Source: Butyricimonas synergistica DSM 23225
GTDB lineage: Bacteria; Bacteroidota; Bacteroidia; Bacteroidales; Marinifilaceae
Length of the DNA: 64,000 bases
Assembly: GCF_000379665.1 (NCBI RefSeq)
Contig: NZ_KB903371.1
Location: 117,261 to 181,260, forward strand
Direction of reading: 5' to 3'
In this document: positions 54,501 to 62,827 of the stretch, piece by piece
How the letters are laid out: each line of letters starts with the position of its first letter
Position numbering within the stretch: position 1 is the stretch's first letter
The notes under the pieces: generated by a model
Database searches by the model: none
What the model was told of the DNA's origin: nothing
The model's input: only the letters and a program-made list of their open reading frames with translations
Translations under genes and position numbers: made by a program

Positions 54501-57288
54501 ATAATACATACACTTCTTTGGCAGATGAACCCAATAAGATTTTGGCATCTTCCCCCGGGGAACACGTCGTTTTTTCTTCCACGCTCCAGAAATAGGTGAG
54601 ATAAGGCGGGCGCTTGTCTTGGGGAGAATAAAGATATATGATATTTTCGTCAGTAATATTTTTATCATCTCCCGTGCCGGAAAGTTTCAGCAGATACGCA
54701 CCGGATGGTAGTGATGACAAGTTCAATTCCAATTGTTTGTCCTTGTCGGTTGTAAATGTACCTTCCAATACTTTTTTATCCACGGGTAGATTATTCCGGT
54801 CGTATTGTTCCCCTAGTTTTTGTAGCGGTTTTAATGCGAGTAATTCATAGGTGATATTTTCGGTTAACGGATACCCGTTGTAGTTTTGAGTTGTGATTGA
54901 AATATTACTGGTCTTGTCTTTATCAATATAAGGATAAATGGCAGAGTTCAGTTGATAGCGCTGGGGCGTTGCTTGTATGGTGTATTGTGATTCTTGTGTT
55001 TCACCATTGGGAGTGGTGACTGTGACCGAAACGATATACGTGACGAAGTTTCTATAAAGAGCCCCGGAAAAATTGTCTGCTATTTTCTCTGTATCGAATG
55101 GAATACTGAATTCGCCTTTCTCGTTTGTTTGAGTTTTACCGGTGGCGACAGTATTTTCTTGGAATCTCCACGGGAAAGCACGGCATGAGATGGAGTAAGT
55201 GACTTTACTGTTGCCCGCATTGACTCCGGAATAATTTTTGGCGATACCGGAAACCGTGAGGCGGTCGCCTAATTTGTAAGCCTCTTTTATCGGGTTGAAG
55301 GTAATCTCAAATTTCGGGCGTTTGTATTCGGCTACCGTGATGACGTGGTTCGATTCTCCCGCGGTGATGAAAAAAAGTCCATTCAACACCTCTTGCGGTA
55401 ACGTGAATTTGCCGGCAAAGGAACCGAATTCGTTGGTTTGTACTTCTTCTTTTGCCACGACTTGATTGTTGGCATCCGTTAATGTTACCGTGTATTTTTT
55501 GCCCGTGACGGCTTTTGAGGCTTCGGCGGTTGCTTCCCAAGAAATTCCGCTGAAATAGACGATTTGTCCTGGTCGATATATTGCCCGGTCGGTAAAAAGG
55601 CTAACTTCTTTTACAATAGGTGTCGAGGAATTGAAATATTGACTCGGGAGGCGAGTTACAACCCCGTGGTTATCATCCCCTAAAGTAACCTGATAAAGAC
55701 GGTCTTGGGGGATGTTCTTTATAGAGGCAATTCCACTTGCGTTGGAAGTGAATTCTGTGTCCAAAACATATTTACGTCCGTTTCTTTTATAAATTTTCAC
55801 TTTTGCACCTTGAATCGGTTTCCCGCTTTGGAGATCGCAGACAAGCACGTTATAGTTTTTGTCTGCGGTTTTGCTGGCAACGGTCGACAGGCGGCTGGAA
55901 CTGAAAAACGAGGAATCCGCTTGTTGCTTTGCTGCCCCGTAAGACACTGTTAATAGGTAACGCCCGGTGCTTGTTACCGGAATTTGCAAAACGGTATCTT
56001 GTGTGTACAGTTCTTTGGGAAGGCGGAACGTGTGTGCCGACACCTTCTTTAGTTTTGGTGTTATTTTATCAAGATACAAGTAGTCTAATGTCGTTTCATC
56101 AACTTTGTATAGCGTGAGTGAAATATCGGACAAATTCTTGAACGAAAGTCGTATATTTTGATTGCGTCCCGGATACACGTTCGGTTCAATATTATAGGAT
56201 ACGTTTGTTTGTGTTATCTCTTGGACGATTTGTTTCAATATATTGATACGAAAATAATTCGGGTATTGGCGAATACCTTTATTACATATGTCCAATGCTT
56301 TTTGGTACTCCGGTTTATCCGGGATGTCGGGATTTTCAACACTGGATCTGGTCGGGGTATAGTAAGTTTGGGCAAGCTTGTAAAGAACTTCTACATTATA
56401 AGGGCTATTGTTATATTGACGGGATAATTGTTCTAAAGCGTGAGTGTATACTGATTCCCTGTCATCCGTGTTAACCACTCTACGAATATAATCCAAACGA
56501 TCCAGGTCGGAAACGAGAATGGCATTCGTACGTTTGGCTGTAAGTTCCGATTGTAATAAAGATTGATAGAGTTTGATGATATTCCAATGAATATCAAAAG
56601 GTTTTGCTTCAATAGCCATTTCCACGAAATCTGCCACGGGGGCAAATAATTGGTTATCGGTAACCGGAGATTGTTTGTAATATTCTGAAATGTTATAAAG
56701 ACCGTTTAATATATCGATGCTACGATATACCAAAAAATCATACATTGTCGGGCGAAGAGCCGGGGAGTTTTTCCCGACAATCATAATTTCCTTGTAGGTG
56801 AGGCAATTTACTTCAGCAAGTTGCGGTTGTGCTTTCACTGCTTCCAGTGCATGTTGAAATATTTTCTCGATATATATGTTGCCAGTCCATTCTGCCATAT
56901 CGCGAGGAATATATCCGGTGACAGGAGTCCTGTTATATAGCTTGGATCTTTGACTTTGGTAATACATCCGATAGAGTTCGGCAATCAATGAATGAAGAAT
57001 ACTTTTTTCCACGATATCCCGGTCTTCCCCGATGTATTTTTCCAAATCTTGTAACATGGGGGGAATACTATCCATGTCGATCAAAGCCTGGTACTTGATT
57101 TGCCGGATCAAGGATTGTATCAACAAAGGAGAGTTTTTTTCTTTGACAGCTTTTCGGTAATCATTTTGTGCCTGAAGCAAAGCTGTTTTCGGTGCGGCTT
57201 CATTTTCTTTGTCGGGCACGTTATGTTGGCTGAAAGCAACACTGGCTCCGAACAATAATACCGTCATAATAAGTAATCTCTTCATCAT
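51526..57288 (-). CDS. Alpha-2-macroglobulin-like protein with embedded TonB-plug-like motif
   Basis: This 1920-residue protein has a cleavable signal peptide (1-20, no lipobox). A helical N-terminal part (about 25-360) is followed by MG-type beta domains (about 370-1000, with FTDRAIYRPGQIVYFSG typical of MG2). An A2M core segment (about 1160-1220) has FFYPQLLTDSTGNVVIKFTVPESTTTWKF, and an alpha-alpha toroid follows (about 1400-1700, GGWSWFKGFGSSAFMTENVLEAMA). The GCxEQ thioester is absent: the matching segment reads INTPQTENVTEI. At 1104-1110 it has VVVTGYG, the hallmark that precedes SusC plugs, followed by FYVRGL. The role is probably envelope defence or substrate handling by analogy; this is not shown. 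Confidence 0.88.
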   Translation of the reverse strand: MMKRLLIMTVLLFGASVAFSQHNVPDKENEAAPKTALLQAQNDYRKAVKEKNSPLLIQSLIRQIKYQALIDMDSIPPMLQDLEKYIGEDRDIVEKSILHSLIAELYRMYYQSQRSKLYNRTPVTGYIPRDMAEWTGNIYIEKIFQHALEAVKAQPQLAEVNCLTYKEIMIVGKNSPALRPTMYDFLVYRSIDILNGLYNISEYYKQSPVTDNQLFAPVADFVEMAIEAKPFDIHWNIIKLYQSLLQSELTAKRTNAILVSDLDRLDYIRRVVNTDDRESVYTHALEQLSRQYNNSPYNVEVLYKLAQTYYTPTRSSVENPDIPDKPEYQKALDICNKGIRQYPNYFRINILKQIVQEITQTNVSYNIEPNVYPGRNQNIRLSFKNLSDISLTLYKVDETTLDYLYLDKITPKLKKVSAHTFRLPKELYTQDTVLQIPVTSTGRYLLTVSYGAAKQQADSSFFSSSRLSTVASKTADKNYNVLVCDLQSGKPIQGAKVKIYKRNGRKYVLDTEFTSNASGIASIKNIPQDRLYQVTLGDDNHGVVTRLPSQYFNSSTPIVKEVSLFTDRAIYRPGQIVYFSGISWEATAEASKAVTGKKYTVTLTDANNQVVAKEEVQTNEFGSFAGKFTLPQEVLNGLFFITAGESNHVITVAEYKRPKFEITFNPIKEAYKLGDRLTVSGIAKNYSGVNAGNSKVTYSISCRAFPWRFQENTVATGKTQTNEKGEFSIPFDTEKIADNFSGALYRNFVTYIVSVTVTTPNGETQESQYTIQATPQRYQLNSAIYPYIDKDKTSNISITTQNYNGYPLTENITYELLALKPLQKLGEQYDRNNLPVDKKVLEGTFTTDKDKQLELNLSSLPSGAYLLKLSGTGDDKNITDENIIYLYSPQDKRPPYLTYFWSVEEKTTCSPGEDAKILLGSSAKEVYVLYEIYSDQKLMERKRLVLNNSNTTLAIPYKENFGKKAEVIVSFIKDGEFFTNNFMLTREEVDNKLDIITKTFRDHLTPGQQEEWSFIIKNGQGKAVIAEMMAGMYDASLDNIRPNTWNFNPVYYDYNTTPQWRFNNYSLGGNIGYNLKRIDIPRFEFDRLNLYGLSEFTFLGLDDVVVTGYGKSRGAIKQKAVNMVAFGEVADLAENSANTKFYVRGLTSVEAAADTGVPGILSEENGINATSQIRQNFQETAFFYPQLLTDSTGNVVIKFTVPESTTTWKFMALAHTPDMQFGQIEKSVITNKEFMVNTNLPRFVRTGDKVVLQATINNLTTDTQQGEAYLELFIPATNAVISKQQVAFDVKAQENQTVSFEFTAPENTDLLGCRIVASSSRFSDGEQYVLPVVPDATLVTQTLPIFTSKQGVQTFKLDAPKGITPYRLTLELTANPVWYAVLALPSINTPQTENVTEITASYYVSSLASAIANANPQITGAIQKWMQKPDAALTSPLEKNQELKSILLQLSPWVTEAQNETQQMHSLGELLDVNRQNYIARQAIDKLTELQNEDGGWSWFKGFGSSAFMTENVLEAMARLVTLNVTSHPEQVKKMQIKALNFLDKQIQESYKHSKTAGYSQILYLYTRSAYRDIPLTNALEAHKYYLGQLESTWTKLSLYEKALTAIAFYRYGKTDAAKQIIRSLKEFSTTTPGMGMYWANNRSTLFTNSAIQTHVALMSAFREIEGNSPDTELMKQWLLRQKQTQNWGSTPATVDAIYALLLTGNNQLATREELSVKLGNKKLDVNPEETTLGYIKQSFTGKEISPKMTNVTLTKKEAQVSWGGLYLQYFEKLDKVTSHSGGLSVQKQLFIQQESENGNILVPLEGQTLKVGDRINIRITVTNDQDMQFVHLKDLRAGCFEPTEQLSGNRWQENLVYYQETTDVATNFFFDFLPKGTHVFEYTAWIAQSGTYQDGISTLQCIYAPQYSANSHAGSITVH

Positions 57289-57419
57289 ATCGTAATCTGT
57301 TTAAATTGTACTTTTCATTCTATGTTTATTCGCAATTCCCAGAGGGAAAGTTATTACATAGATGCAGATCTCACAGAAATTCCATAAATGTACGAATAAA
57401 AATAATGTATAAGAATACA

Positions 57420-57447
57420 AAAAGAGGCTTTATCAAAAGCCTCTTTT
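57420..57447 (-). terminator. Terminator of hutH
   Basis: An 11-bp stem AAAAGAGGCTT / AAGCCTCTTTT (57420-57430 / 57437-57447) lies 38 bases after the hutH stop, with a T run on the minus strand. Confidence 0.82.
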
Positions 57448-57484
57448 AATTTTTTCCGTGTTAACGGAAAGAAAATCATATCTA

Positions 57485-58981
57485 TTATTGGAAATTAGCG
57501 AATTCTCCTTGTTTCAGGAATTCAACGGCAGCCTCGATGTCTTGATACATCACGCGGTCTTGACTGTTGAACGGTACGATAGTACGGAATTCTGCCAAGA
57601 AATTTTCCAAGTATTCGGAAGTTTTGGTCGGACGTTGCAGGTCGATGGCTTGTGCGGCATTCATCAATTCGATGGCAAGCACACGTTCCACGTTTTCGAT
57701 AACCTGTACCGTTTTTACCGCGGCGTTTCCACCCATGCTGACGTGGTCTTCCTGTTCGTTGGAAGAGGGAATAGAGTCAACAGAGCACGGACTGCACAAT
57801 TGTTTGTTTTTACTTACAATTGCTGCTGCGGCATATTGTGGAATCATGAAGCCGGAGTTCAAGCCGGAGTTTGCAACCAAGAATTCCGGAGTTTTACGAT
57901 CACCTGCAATCAGACGATATACACGTCTTTCAGAGATGCTACCCAATTCAGCGATAGCGATGCTCAAGAAGTCGAGAACTAATGCCAGCGGTTCGCCGTG
58001 GAAATTACCACCGGAGATGATCAGGTCGTCCTCCATGAAGATGGTCGGGTTGTCAGTCACGGAGTTAATCTCCCGTTCTACCACGGAAGCCACATAATTC
58101 ACGGTATCTTTTACAGCACCGTGTACTTGCGGCATACAGCGGAAAGAATACGGGTCTTGCACGTGAGTTTTTTCCACTTTCTGGAATTCAGAACCTTCCA
58201 GCAAAGTACGGATATTACGTGCTGTTTCGATTTGTCCCGGGTGAGGGCGAGCCTCGTGGATTTGCGGCAAGAACGGATCAATACGTCCGTCGTATGCTTC
58301 CAGGGAAAGAGCCCCGATAATATCGGCGTATTTCACCACCTTAAATGCGTTCAATAAAGCATAAACGGCGTGTGAACTCATGAATTGAGTCCCGTTCAAC
58401 AAAGCCAATCCTTCCTTGGCGCCCAATTGTATCGGTTCCCAACCGAATTTTTGGTTGATTTCTTTAGCAGGATAAATTTTGTTCTTGTAATATACCTCGC
58501 CTTCCCCGATCAACGGCAGGAACAAGTTGGCAAGCGGAGCCAAGTCGCCGGATGCACCGAGTGAACCTAATTCTTTCACCACGGGAAGCACGTCTTTGTT
58601 GAACATATCGATGATACGCTCCACGGTCACTTGTTGAACGCCTGATTTTCCCAGGGAAAGGGCGTGAGCCTTCAGCAACAGCATTAAGCGGATTATATCC
58701 TGGTGTACAGGTTTGCCTACGCTGCAAGCGTGCGACATTACGAGGTTGGCTTGCAACTGGCTTAGATCTTCGGGTGAAATCGTGATCTTGCACAAAGAAC
58801 CGAATCCGGTCGTGATCCCATACAACGGTTTTTCAGAAGTGGCTATCTTGTGATCCAGATATGCCTTACAGTCATTGATTAATTTTTTGCTCTCGTCCGA
58901 TAAAGCGAGTTTATATTTTTTATTCAGTATTTTTTCGATTTGATCGAAGGTCAATTTCTCCGGGGTAATATAATGAGTCAT
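57485..58981 (-). CDS. hutH: Histidine ammonia-lyase (HAL/PAL/TAL family)
   Basis: This 498-residue enzyme deaminates histidine to urocanate using an MIO cofactor formed from Ala-Ser-Gly, here GSLGASGDLAPLA. Other family features are YGITTGFG, NGTQFMSSHAVYAL, QDPYSFRCMPQVHGA and DNPTIFMEDD. The start at 58981 (MTHYITPEKL) fits. The open frame continues upstream to 59056 only through a heptanucleotide repeat. No hutU, hutI or formimidoyl-transferase gene is nearby, so the substrate is inferred from family. Confidence 0.93.
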   Translation of the reverse strand: MTHYITPEKLTFDQIEKILNKKYKLALSDESKKLINDCKAYLDHKIATSEKPLYGITTGFGSLCKITISPEDLSQLQANLVMSHACSVGKPVHQDIIRLMLLLKAHALSLGKSGVQQVTVERIIDMFNKDVLPVVKELGSLGASGDLAPLANLFLPLIGEGEVYYKNKIYPAKEINQKFGWEPIQLGAKEGLALLNGTQFMSSHAVYALLNAFKVVKYADIIGALSLEAYDGRIDPFLPQIHEARPHPGQIETARNIRTLLEGSEFQKVEKTHVQDPYSFRCMPQVHGAVKDTVNYVASVVEREINSVTDNPTIFMEDDLIISGGNFHGEPLALVLDFLSIAIAELGSISERRVYRLIAGDRKTPEFLVANSGLNSGFMIPQYAAAAIVSKNKQLCSPCSVDSIPSSNEQEDHVSMGGNAAVKTVQVIENVERVLAIELMNAAQAIDLQRPTKTSEYLENFLAEFRTIVPFNSQDRVMYQDIEAAVEFLKQGEFANFQ

Positions 58982-58985
58982 GTTA

Positions 58986-59013
58986 ATTGAAAATTGAAAA
59001 TTGAAAATTAAAA
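58986..59013. repeat. Heptanucleotide tandem repeat upstream of hutH
   Basis: Three ATTGAAA units plus one ATTAAAA begin 5 bases from the hutH start codon. The rest of the 155-base hisS-hutH gap holds a GGGGC-GTT-GCCCC hairpin (59026-59038). Confidence 0.8.
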
Positions 59014-59136
59014 ATTGCACACACGCGGGGCGTTGCCCCCTTGACTTTATAAACAATTTCCTTGTCAGGGGAAACGGGTGTCAAAACCATGGCTTTTCAG
59101 CGGGCGTTGTTCTTTGCGATATAGTTGCATACGCTT

Positions 59137-60498
59137 TTATTTTAATTTCTCAACCAGATCGGGGATAGCTACGCTTTCTTGTTCTCCCGTGACCATGTTT
59201 TTAAGTGTGACTATATTGTTCGCGATTTCATTTTCTCCGGCTAATGCCACGTAGGGGATAACCTTTTTGTCGGCATAAGCCATTTGCTTTTTCATCTTGG
59301 CGGCTTCCGGGTAAATCTCTGCGTTAATACCCGCTACCCGCAGGGTTTTCAGGATCGGAAGACAGAAAGCCTCTTCTTTCTCCCCGAAGTTCACGAACAG
59401 GATACGGGTAGTTGCCGTGGAATCTTTCGGGAAAATATCCAATTGATTCATCACGTCGAAAATACGATCCGCACCGAAAGAGATACCCACGCCGGACATA
59501 TTTTTCATGCCGAATATCCCGGTCAAGTCATCGTAACGTCCTCCCCCGGTGATGCTTCCGATCTCCACGTCCAGGGCTTTGACCTCGAAAATAGCACCCG
59601 TGTAATAACTTAATCCGCGGGCAAGCGTGAGGTCTAGTTTTACCTCGATTTGTATATCCAATTGTTTCAGATAACGGAATACGGTACTCAATTCTTCCAC
59701 GCCCTTCAATCCGGTTTCACTTCCCTTCAGTACGTCTTGTAAGCGGGTTAATTTTTCCTCGTTCGTCCCTTCCAGATGCAGAATAGGCTGCAATTTTTCA
59801 ATAGCCTCTTCCGATACACCTTTCTCCCGTAATTCGGCATTCACGTTTTCCGCCCCGATTTTATCCATCTTGTCGATAGCCACTGTGATATCAACCAGCT
59901 TTTCCGGGTGACCGATGGTTTCGGCAATTCCGGCTAACACTTTCCGGTTGTTGATCAGCAGGCGAACATGAATCTTCAAGCGTTTGTAAACCTCGTCCAC
60001 GATTTGCACCAGTTCCACCTCGTTCAGTAATGAATCACTTCCCACGACATCCACGTCACACTGGTAAAATTCCCGGTAACGTCCTTTTTGCGGACGATCG
60101 GCACGCCACACGGGTTGAATTTGGTAGCGCTTGAACGGGAAAGTAATCTCGTTTTGGTGTTGCACCACGAAGCGGGCGAAAGGCACGGTCAAGTCATAGC
60201 GCAATCCCTTCTCGCAAATCTTGTTTGTCAAACGGGGAATATTGCGTTCCTCTATCTCGCTATCGCTAACGGAAGAAAGAAAATCGCCGGAATTCAATAT
60301 CTTGAAAAGTAATTTATCACCCTCTTCCCCGTATTTTCCCATCAGCGTGGAGAGATTCTCCATGGCAGGAGTTTCCAGCGGCAGATAGCCGTAGAGTTTG
60401 AATACGGATTTAATCGTGTCGAATATATAATTTCTTTTCACCATAATTTCCGGTGAATAATCTCTTGTTCCTTTCGGGATAGATGGAGTCTGTGCCAT
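59137..60498 (-). CDS. hisS: Histidyl-tRNA synthetase
   Basis: This 453-residue class II synthetase has motif 1 near the N-terminus, motif 2 in [30 protein letters not shown], the histidine-specific [13 protein letters not shown] and motif 3 [10 protein letters not shown], and a C-terminal anticodon-binding domain. The start [17 protein letters not shown] is typical. Confidence 0.97.
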   Translation of the reverse strand: MAQTPSIPKGTRDYSPEIMVKRNYIFDTIKSVFKLYGYLPLETPAMENLSTLMGKYGEEGDKLLFKILNSGDFLSSVSDSEIEERNIPRLTNKICEKGLRYDLTVPFARFVVQHQNEITFPFKRYQIQPVWRADRPQKGRYREFYQCDVDVVGSDSLLNEVELVQIVDEVYKRLKIHVRLLINNRKVLAGIAETIGHPEKLVDITVAIDKMDKIGAENVNAELREKGVSEEAIEKLQPILHLEGTNEEKLTRLQDVLKGSETGLKGVEELSTVFRYLKQLDIQIEVKLDLTLARGLSYYTGAIFEVKALDVEIGSITGGGRYDDLTGIFGMKNMSGVGISFGADRIFDVMNQLDIFPKDSTATTRILFVNFGEKEEAFCLPILKTLRVAGINAEIYPEAAKMKKQMAYADKKVIPYVALAGENEIANNIVTLKNMVTGEQESVAIPDLVEKLK

Positions 60499-60531
60499 TT
60501 TCTATATTAAGCTTTAGATTTAAATGTGTTG

Positions 60532-60539
60532 CAAATATA
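60532..60539 (-). promoter_or_regulatory. -7 element (TATATTTG) for hisS
   Basis: A minus-strand match lies 33 bases before the hisS start. Confidence 0.5.
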
Positions 60540-60668
60540 AATGATTCTGCTGCTTTTTGAAACTTCTCGGGAAAATAAATCATGGCAGTTCCAAGATTGT
60601 AACGTTTTTTTTTGGCTTTGACGTGAAAAAAACAGATATTTGTTCCTAGATGTCTAGGATTGTGTGTT

Positions 60669-61247
60669 ATGCAAGAAGAAGAGAAGTTATTCAATAGGAT
60701 GCAAGAGGGGGATTGGAGTGCTTTTAACTCCTTTTTCGAATGTTATGCGGAACAATTGTATCATTATGCATTGGGATTCGTGAAACATCGGGAGGAGGCG
60801 GAGGATATCGTGCAGGATGTTTTTATTTATTTGTGGACTAATCGGGATAAGATCGCTTACACGGGTTCCGTGTATGCTTACCTGTGTCGTGCCGTGAAAA
60901 ATTCATGTATCGATTATAAGTTGCACGAGAAAGTTGAGGAGCGTTACCGGAGGGAGATGGCGGTGCTTGCCCCGGAAGACGCGGGAGAGGAAGATGATTT
61001 CGAGGAATTGTATGCCCGTTTACAGGCGGTCATGGAAACCTTACCCCCGAAATGTCGGGAAATATTTGTTCTGGGATGCGTGGAGAGCATGAGTTATAAA
61101 GAAATTGCGGAACAATTGAATATTTCCGTGAACACGGTGAAAACACAGATGAAATCCGCTTACAAGAAAATAAAAGGAGAATTTGGAAATAAAAATGAAA
61201 AATTCATGATGATACTTTGCTATCCTCACTTTGTGGAGGACGAGTAG
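60669..61247 (+). CDS. RNA polymerase ECF sigma factor (second sigma/FecR locus)
   Basis: This 192-residue sigma factor has region 2 (YALGFVKHREEAEDIVQDVFIYLWTN) and region 4 (LPPKCREIFVLGCVESMSYKEIAEQLNISVNTVKTQMKSAYKKI). The start at 60669 (MQEEEKLFNRMQEGDW) is normal. A membrane AraC-type regulator gene, here broken, and a FecR gene follow on the same strand, so it should control a SusCD locus lying beyond the window. Confidence 0.93.
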   Translation: MQEEEKLFNRMQEGDWSAFNSFFECYAEQLYHYALGFVKHREEAEDIVQDVFIYLWTNRDKIAYTGSVYAYLCRAVKNSCIDYKLHEKVEERYRREMAVLAPEDAGEEDDFEELYARLQAVMETLPPKCREIFVLGCVESMSYKEIAEQLNISVNTVKTQMKSAYKKIKGEFGNKNEKFMMILCYPHFVEDE

Positions 61248-61641
61248 TTTGAATCATCCATCCGCTCTTTTTCTTGTTCTTTTTCCGTTGATTTATTTTC
61301 TTCTGTATTCATATGTGAAGCCCAGAAATCGATAAAATCCCAGCGCCATGCATATTTTTCGAATTCATTCTCCATTACATCAATATATTCCATAGACCAT
61401 GAAATTAAAAATGATTGACCCGTTATATTTTTGAGTAAAAGTAAACGAAATCGAAATGACCGGACACGCGAAAGGTATAATTTATCCGGCACATCGTACA
61501 AAAATAAAAAATCCGACGCTGCTATATTTTCAAAGGGAGGCTTGTAAAGCGGGCTTGTAGATGGATTTGTCCTGTCTTAGATGGGGAAGTGCCTATAAGC
61601 GAGAAAAATGTAGCCCGTTTTTTGATATATTTGCAGTGGTT
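61248..61641. other. Intergenic region between the sigma factor and AraC-type genes
   Basis: About 390 bases. A minus-strand open frame (61226-61501; alternative start 61393 gives 55 residues, acidic and Lys-rich) overlaps the sigma gene's end, but I recognise no family and give it little weight. A -7 element sits at 61626. No RNA gene or repeat was seen. Confidence 0.4.
61626..61633 (+). promoter_or_regulatory. -7 element (TATATTTG) before the AraC-type gene
   Basis: A match to TAnnTTTG ends 8 bases before the start proposed at 61642 and follows an in-frame ATG at 61561. If used, the mRNA would be nearly leaderless. Confidence 0.35.
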
Positions 61642-62753
61642 ATGGGTATACATAAGGTCATATTGCTTTTTACATATTTGTTTCCGGTCATATCCGCTCT
61701 TACTTGTTGCTTGTTGATGCTGTTTACATACAGGGATAGCGTGCGGCACGAGGAGCGTTACCTGAGACGGCTGGCTTTTTACTATTATCTTTCAACACTT
61801 ATCGGTTGGTTTTGTGTGATTGTTTTTGTTTGGTCGCCATCTTTTTTCACTCGTATAAATCCGTTGTGCTGTTTTTCTTTGTTGATGTCATCCGTGATTT
61901 TTTATCATTTGGTTTTTCGGTTGACACGTGTCGATGGGGATGGATGTTTTTCGAGTAAACATTATCTGTTGCCGGTACTTGTTCCTTCCCTGTTGCTCGT
62001 ATGGAGTATGTTTGTACCCTCCGACGTGCGGCTGGTTATCGTGGAGGGGCACGATCGGGAGCCAACGGGGTATGTTTGGTATGCTTATTTTTATGTTCCC
62101 CAATTATTTATGGCAATGCTTTTTTGTCTTGCCTATACGCTTTTGGGTATCTGCCGTTATTATCGTTGTTGGTCGATTTGGCAGCGGGAGGGCACGAGGG
62201 AGAGCCATTTTCCTCTGCGTTGGTTGGGTATTTTATTATTGCTCTTTCTTTTTCAATTATGTATGCCTTTATTTGAGTCGTATTTTGTCAGAAGTAATTG
62301 GTTGGACTTTGTCCCGATTTTGGTACTTTTAGTACAATATACATTGCTGGCTTATCATATCCTGGTTGGGAATTATATGGTATTATCTCCCCGAACCGAT
62401 AATTCTCCTCTGTCGGGAGAAAATCCGGAACCTGTATTGAGGCACAACCTGTCTTTAGATAAGGTTGAATTCGAGAATTATCTTCATACTTATAAACCTT
62501 ATCTCGACCCTGAACTGAAAATGGCAGACCTTTCCCGGGGTTACGCACGAATCGCACCTATCTTTCTTCCTTTATAAACCGTACTTATGGATTGAATTTC
62601 AGTGCTTTTATCAATACCTGCCGCCTTCAGGAATTGGAGCGCCTTCTTGGCGATCCTTCCAGTCGGGGCATTGGTATTGCGGATTTGATCACTCGTGTTG
62701 GTTTCGGTAGTTATGACAGTTATCGCCGGGCAAAAAAGAAAAGTGCGTCATAA
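61642..62753 (+). pseudogene. Membrane-anchored AraC-type regulator, frameshifted at GGGG
   Basis: The first frame (61642-62577) encodes about seven hydrophobic helices (about 6-25, 42-60, 68-88, 107-125, 146-168, 195-215, 225-245 in this numbering) and then a cytoplasmic linker ending KMADLSRG before going out of frame and stopping. From 62541 the next frame reads on for 70 codons with NRTYLSSFINRTYGLNF, CRLQELERLLGD and VGFGSYDSYRRAKK, the AraC helix-turn-helix typical of this Bacteroidetes regulator family, and stops at 62753. One extra G in the run 62537-62540 would restore it. It lies between the sigma and FecR genes. Confidence 0.8.
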
Positions 62754-62827
62754 TTGAAAAAAAACTTCATTTCTTTTCACCCTTTTTGTCACTCTTCTCG
62801 CTTAGTGAGTAGAAAAGTGGAAAAATC

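Noticed and set aside
59026-59038. GGGGC-GTT-GCCCC hairpin between hisS and hutH as a terminator
   Set aside because: The stem is only 5 bp with no T run on the minus strand; kept as a remark in the repeat entry.
58982-59056. N-terminal extension of hutH
   Set aside because: It is mostly a translation of the heptanucleotide repeat; the conserved lyase start is at 58981.
61226-61501. Minus-strand open frame of 91 codons behind the sigma factor gene
   Set aside because: No family recognised, overlaps a real gene's 3' end, and lacks a promoter element; left as a remark only.
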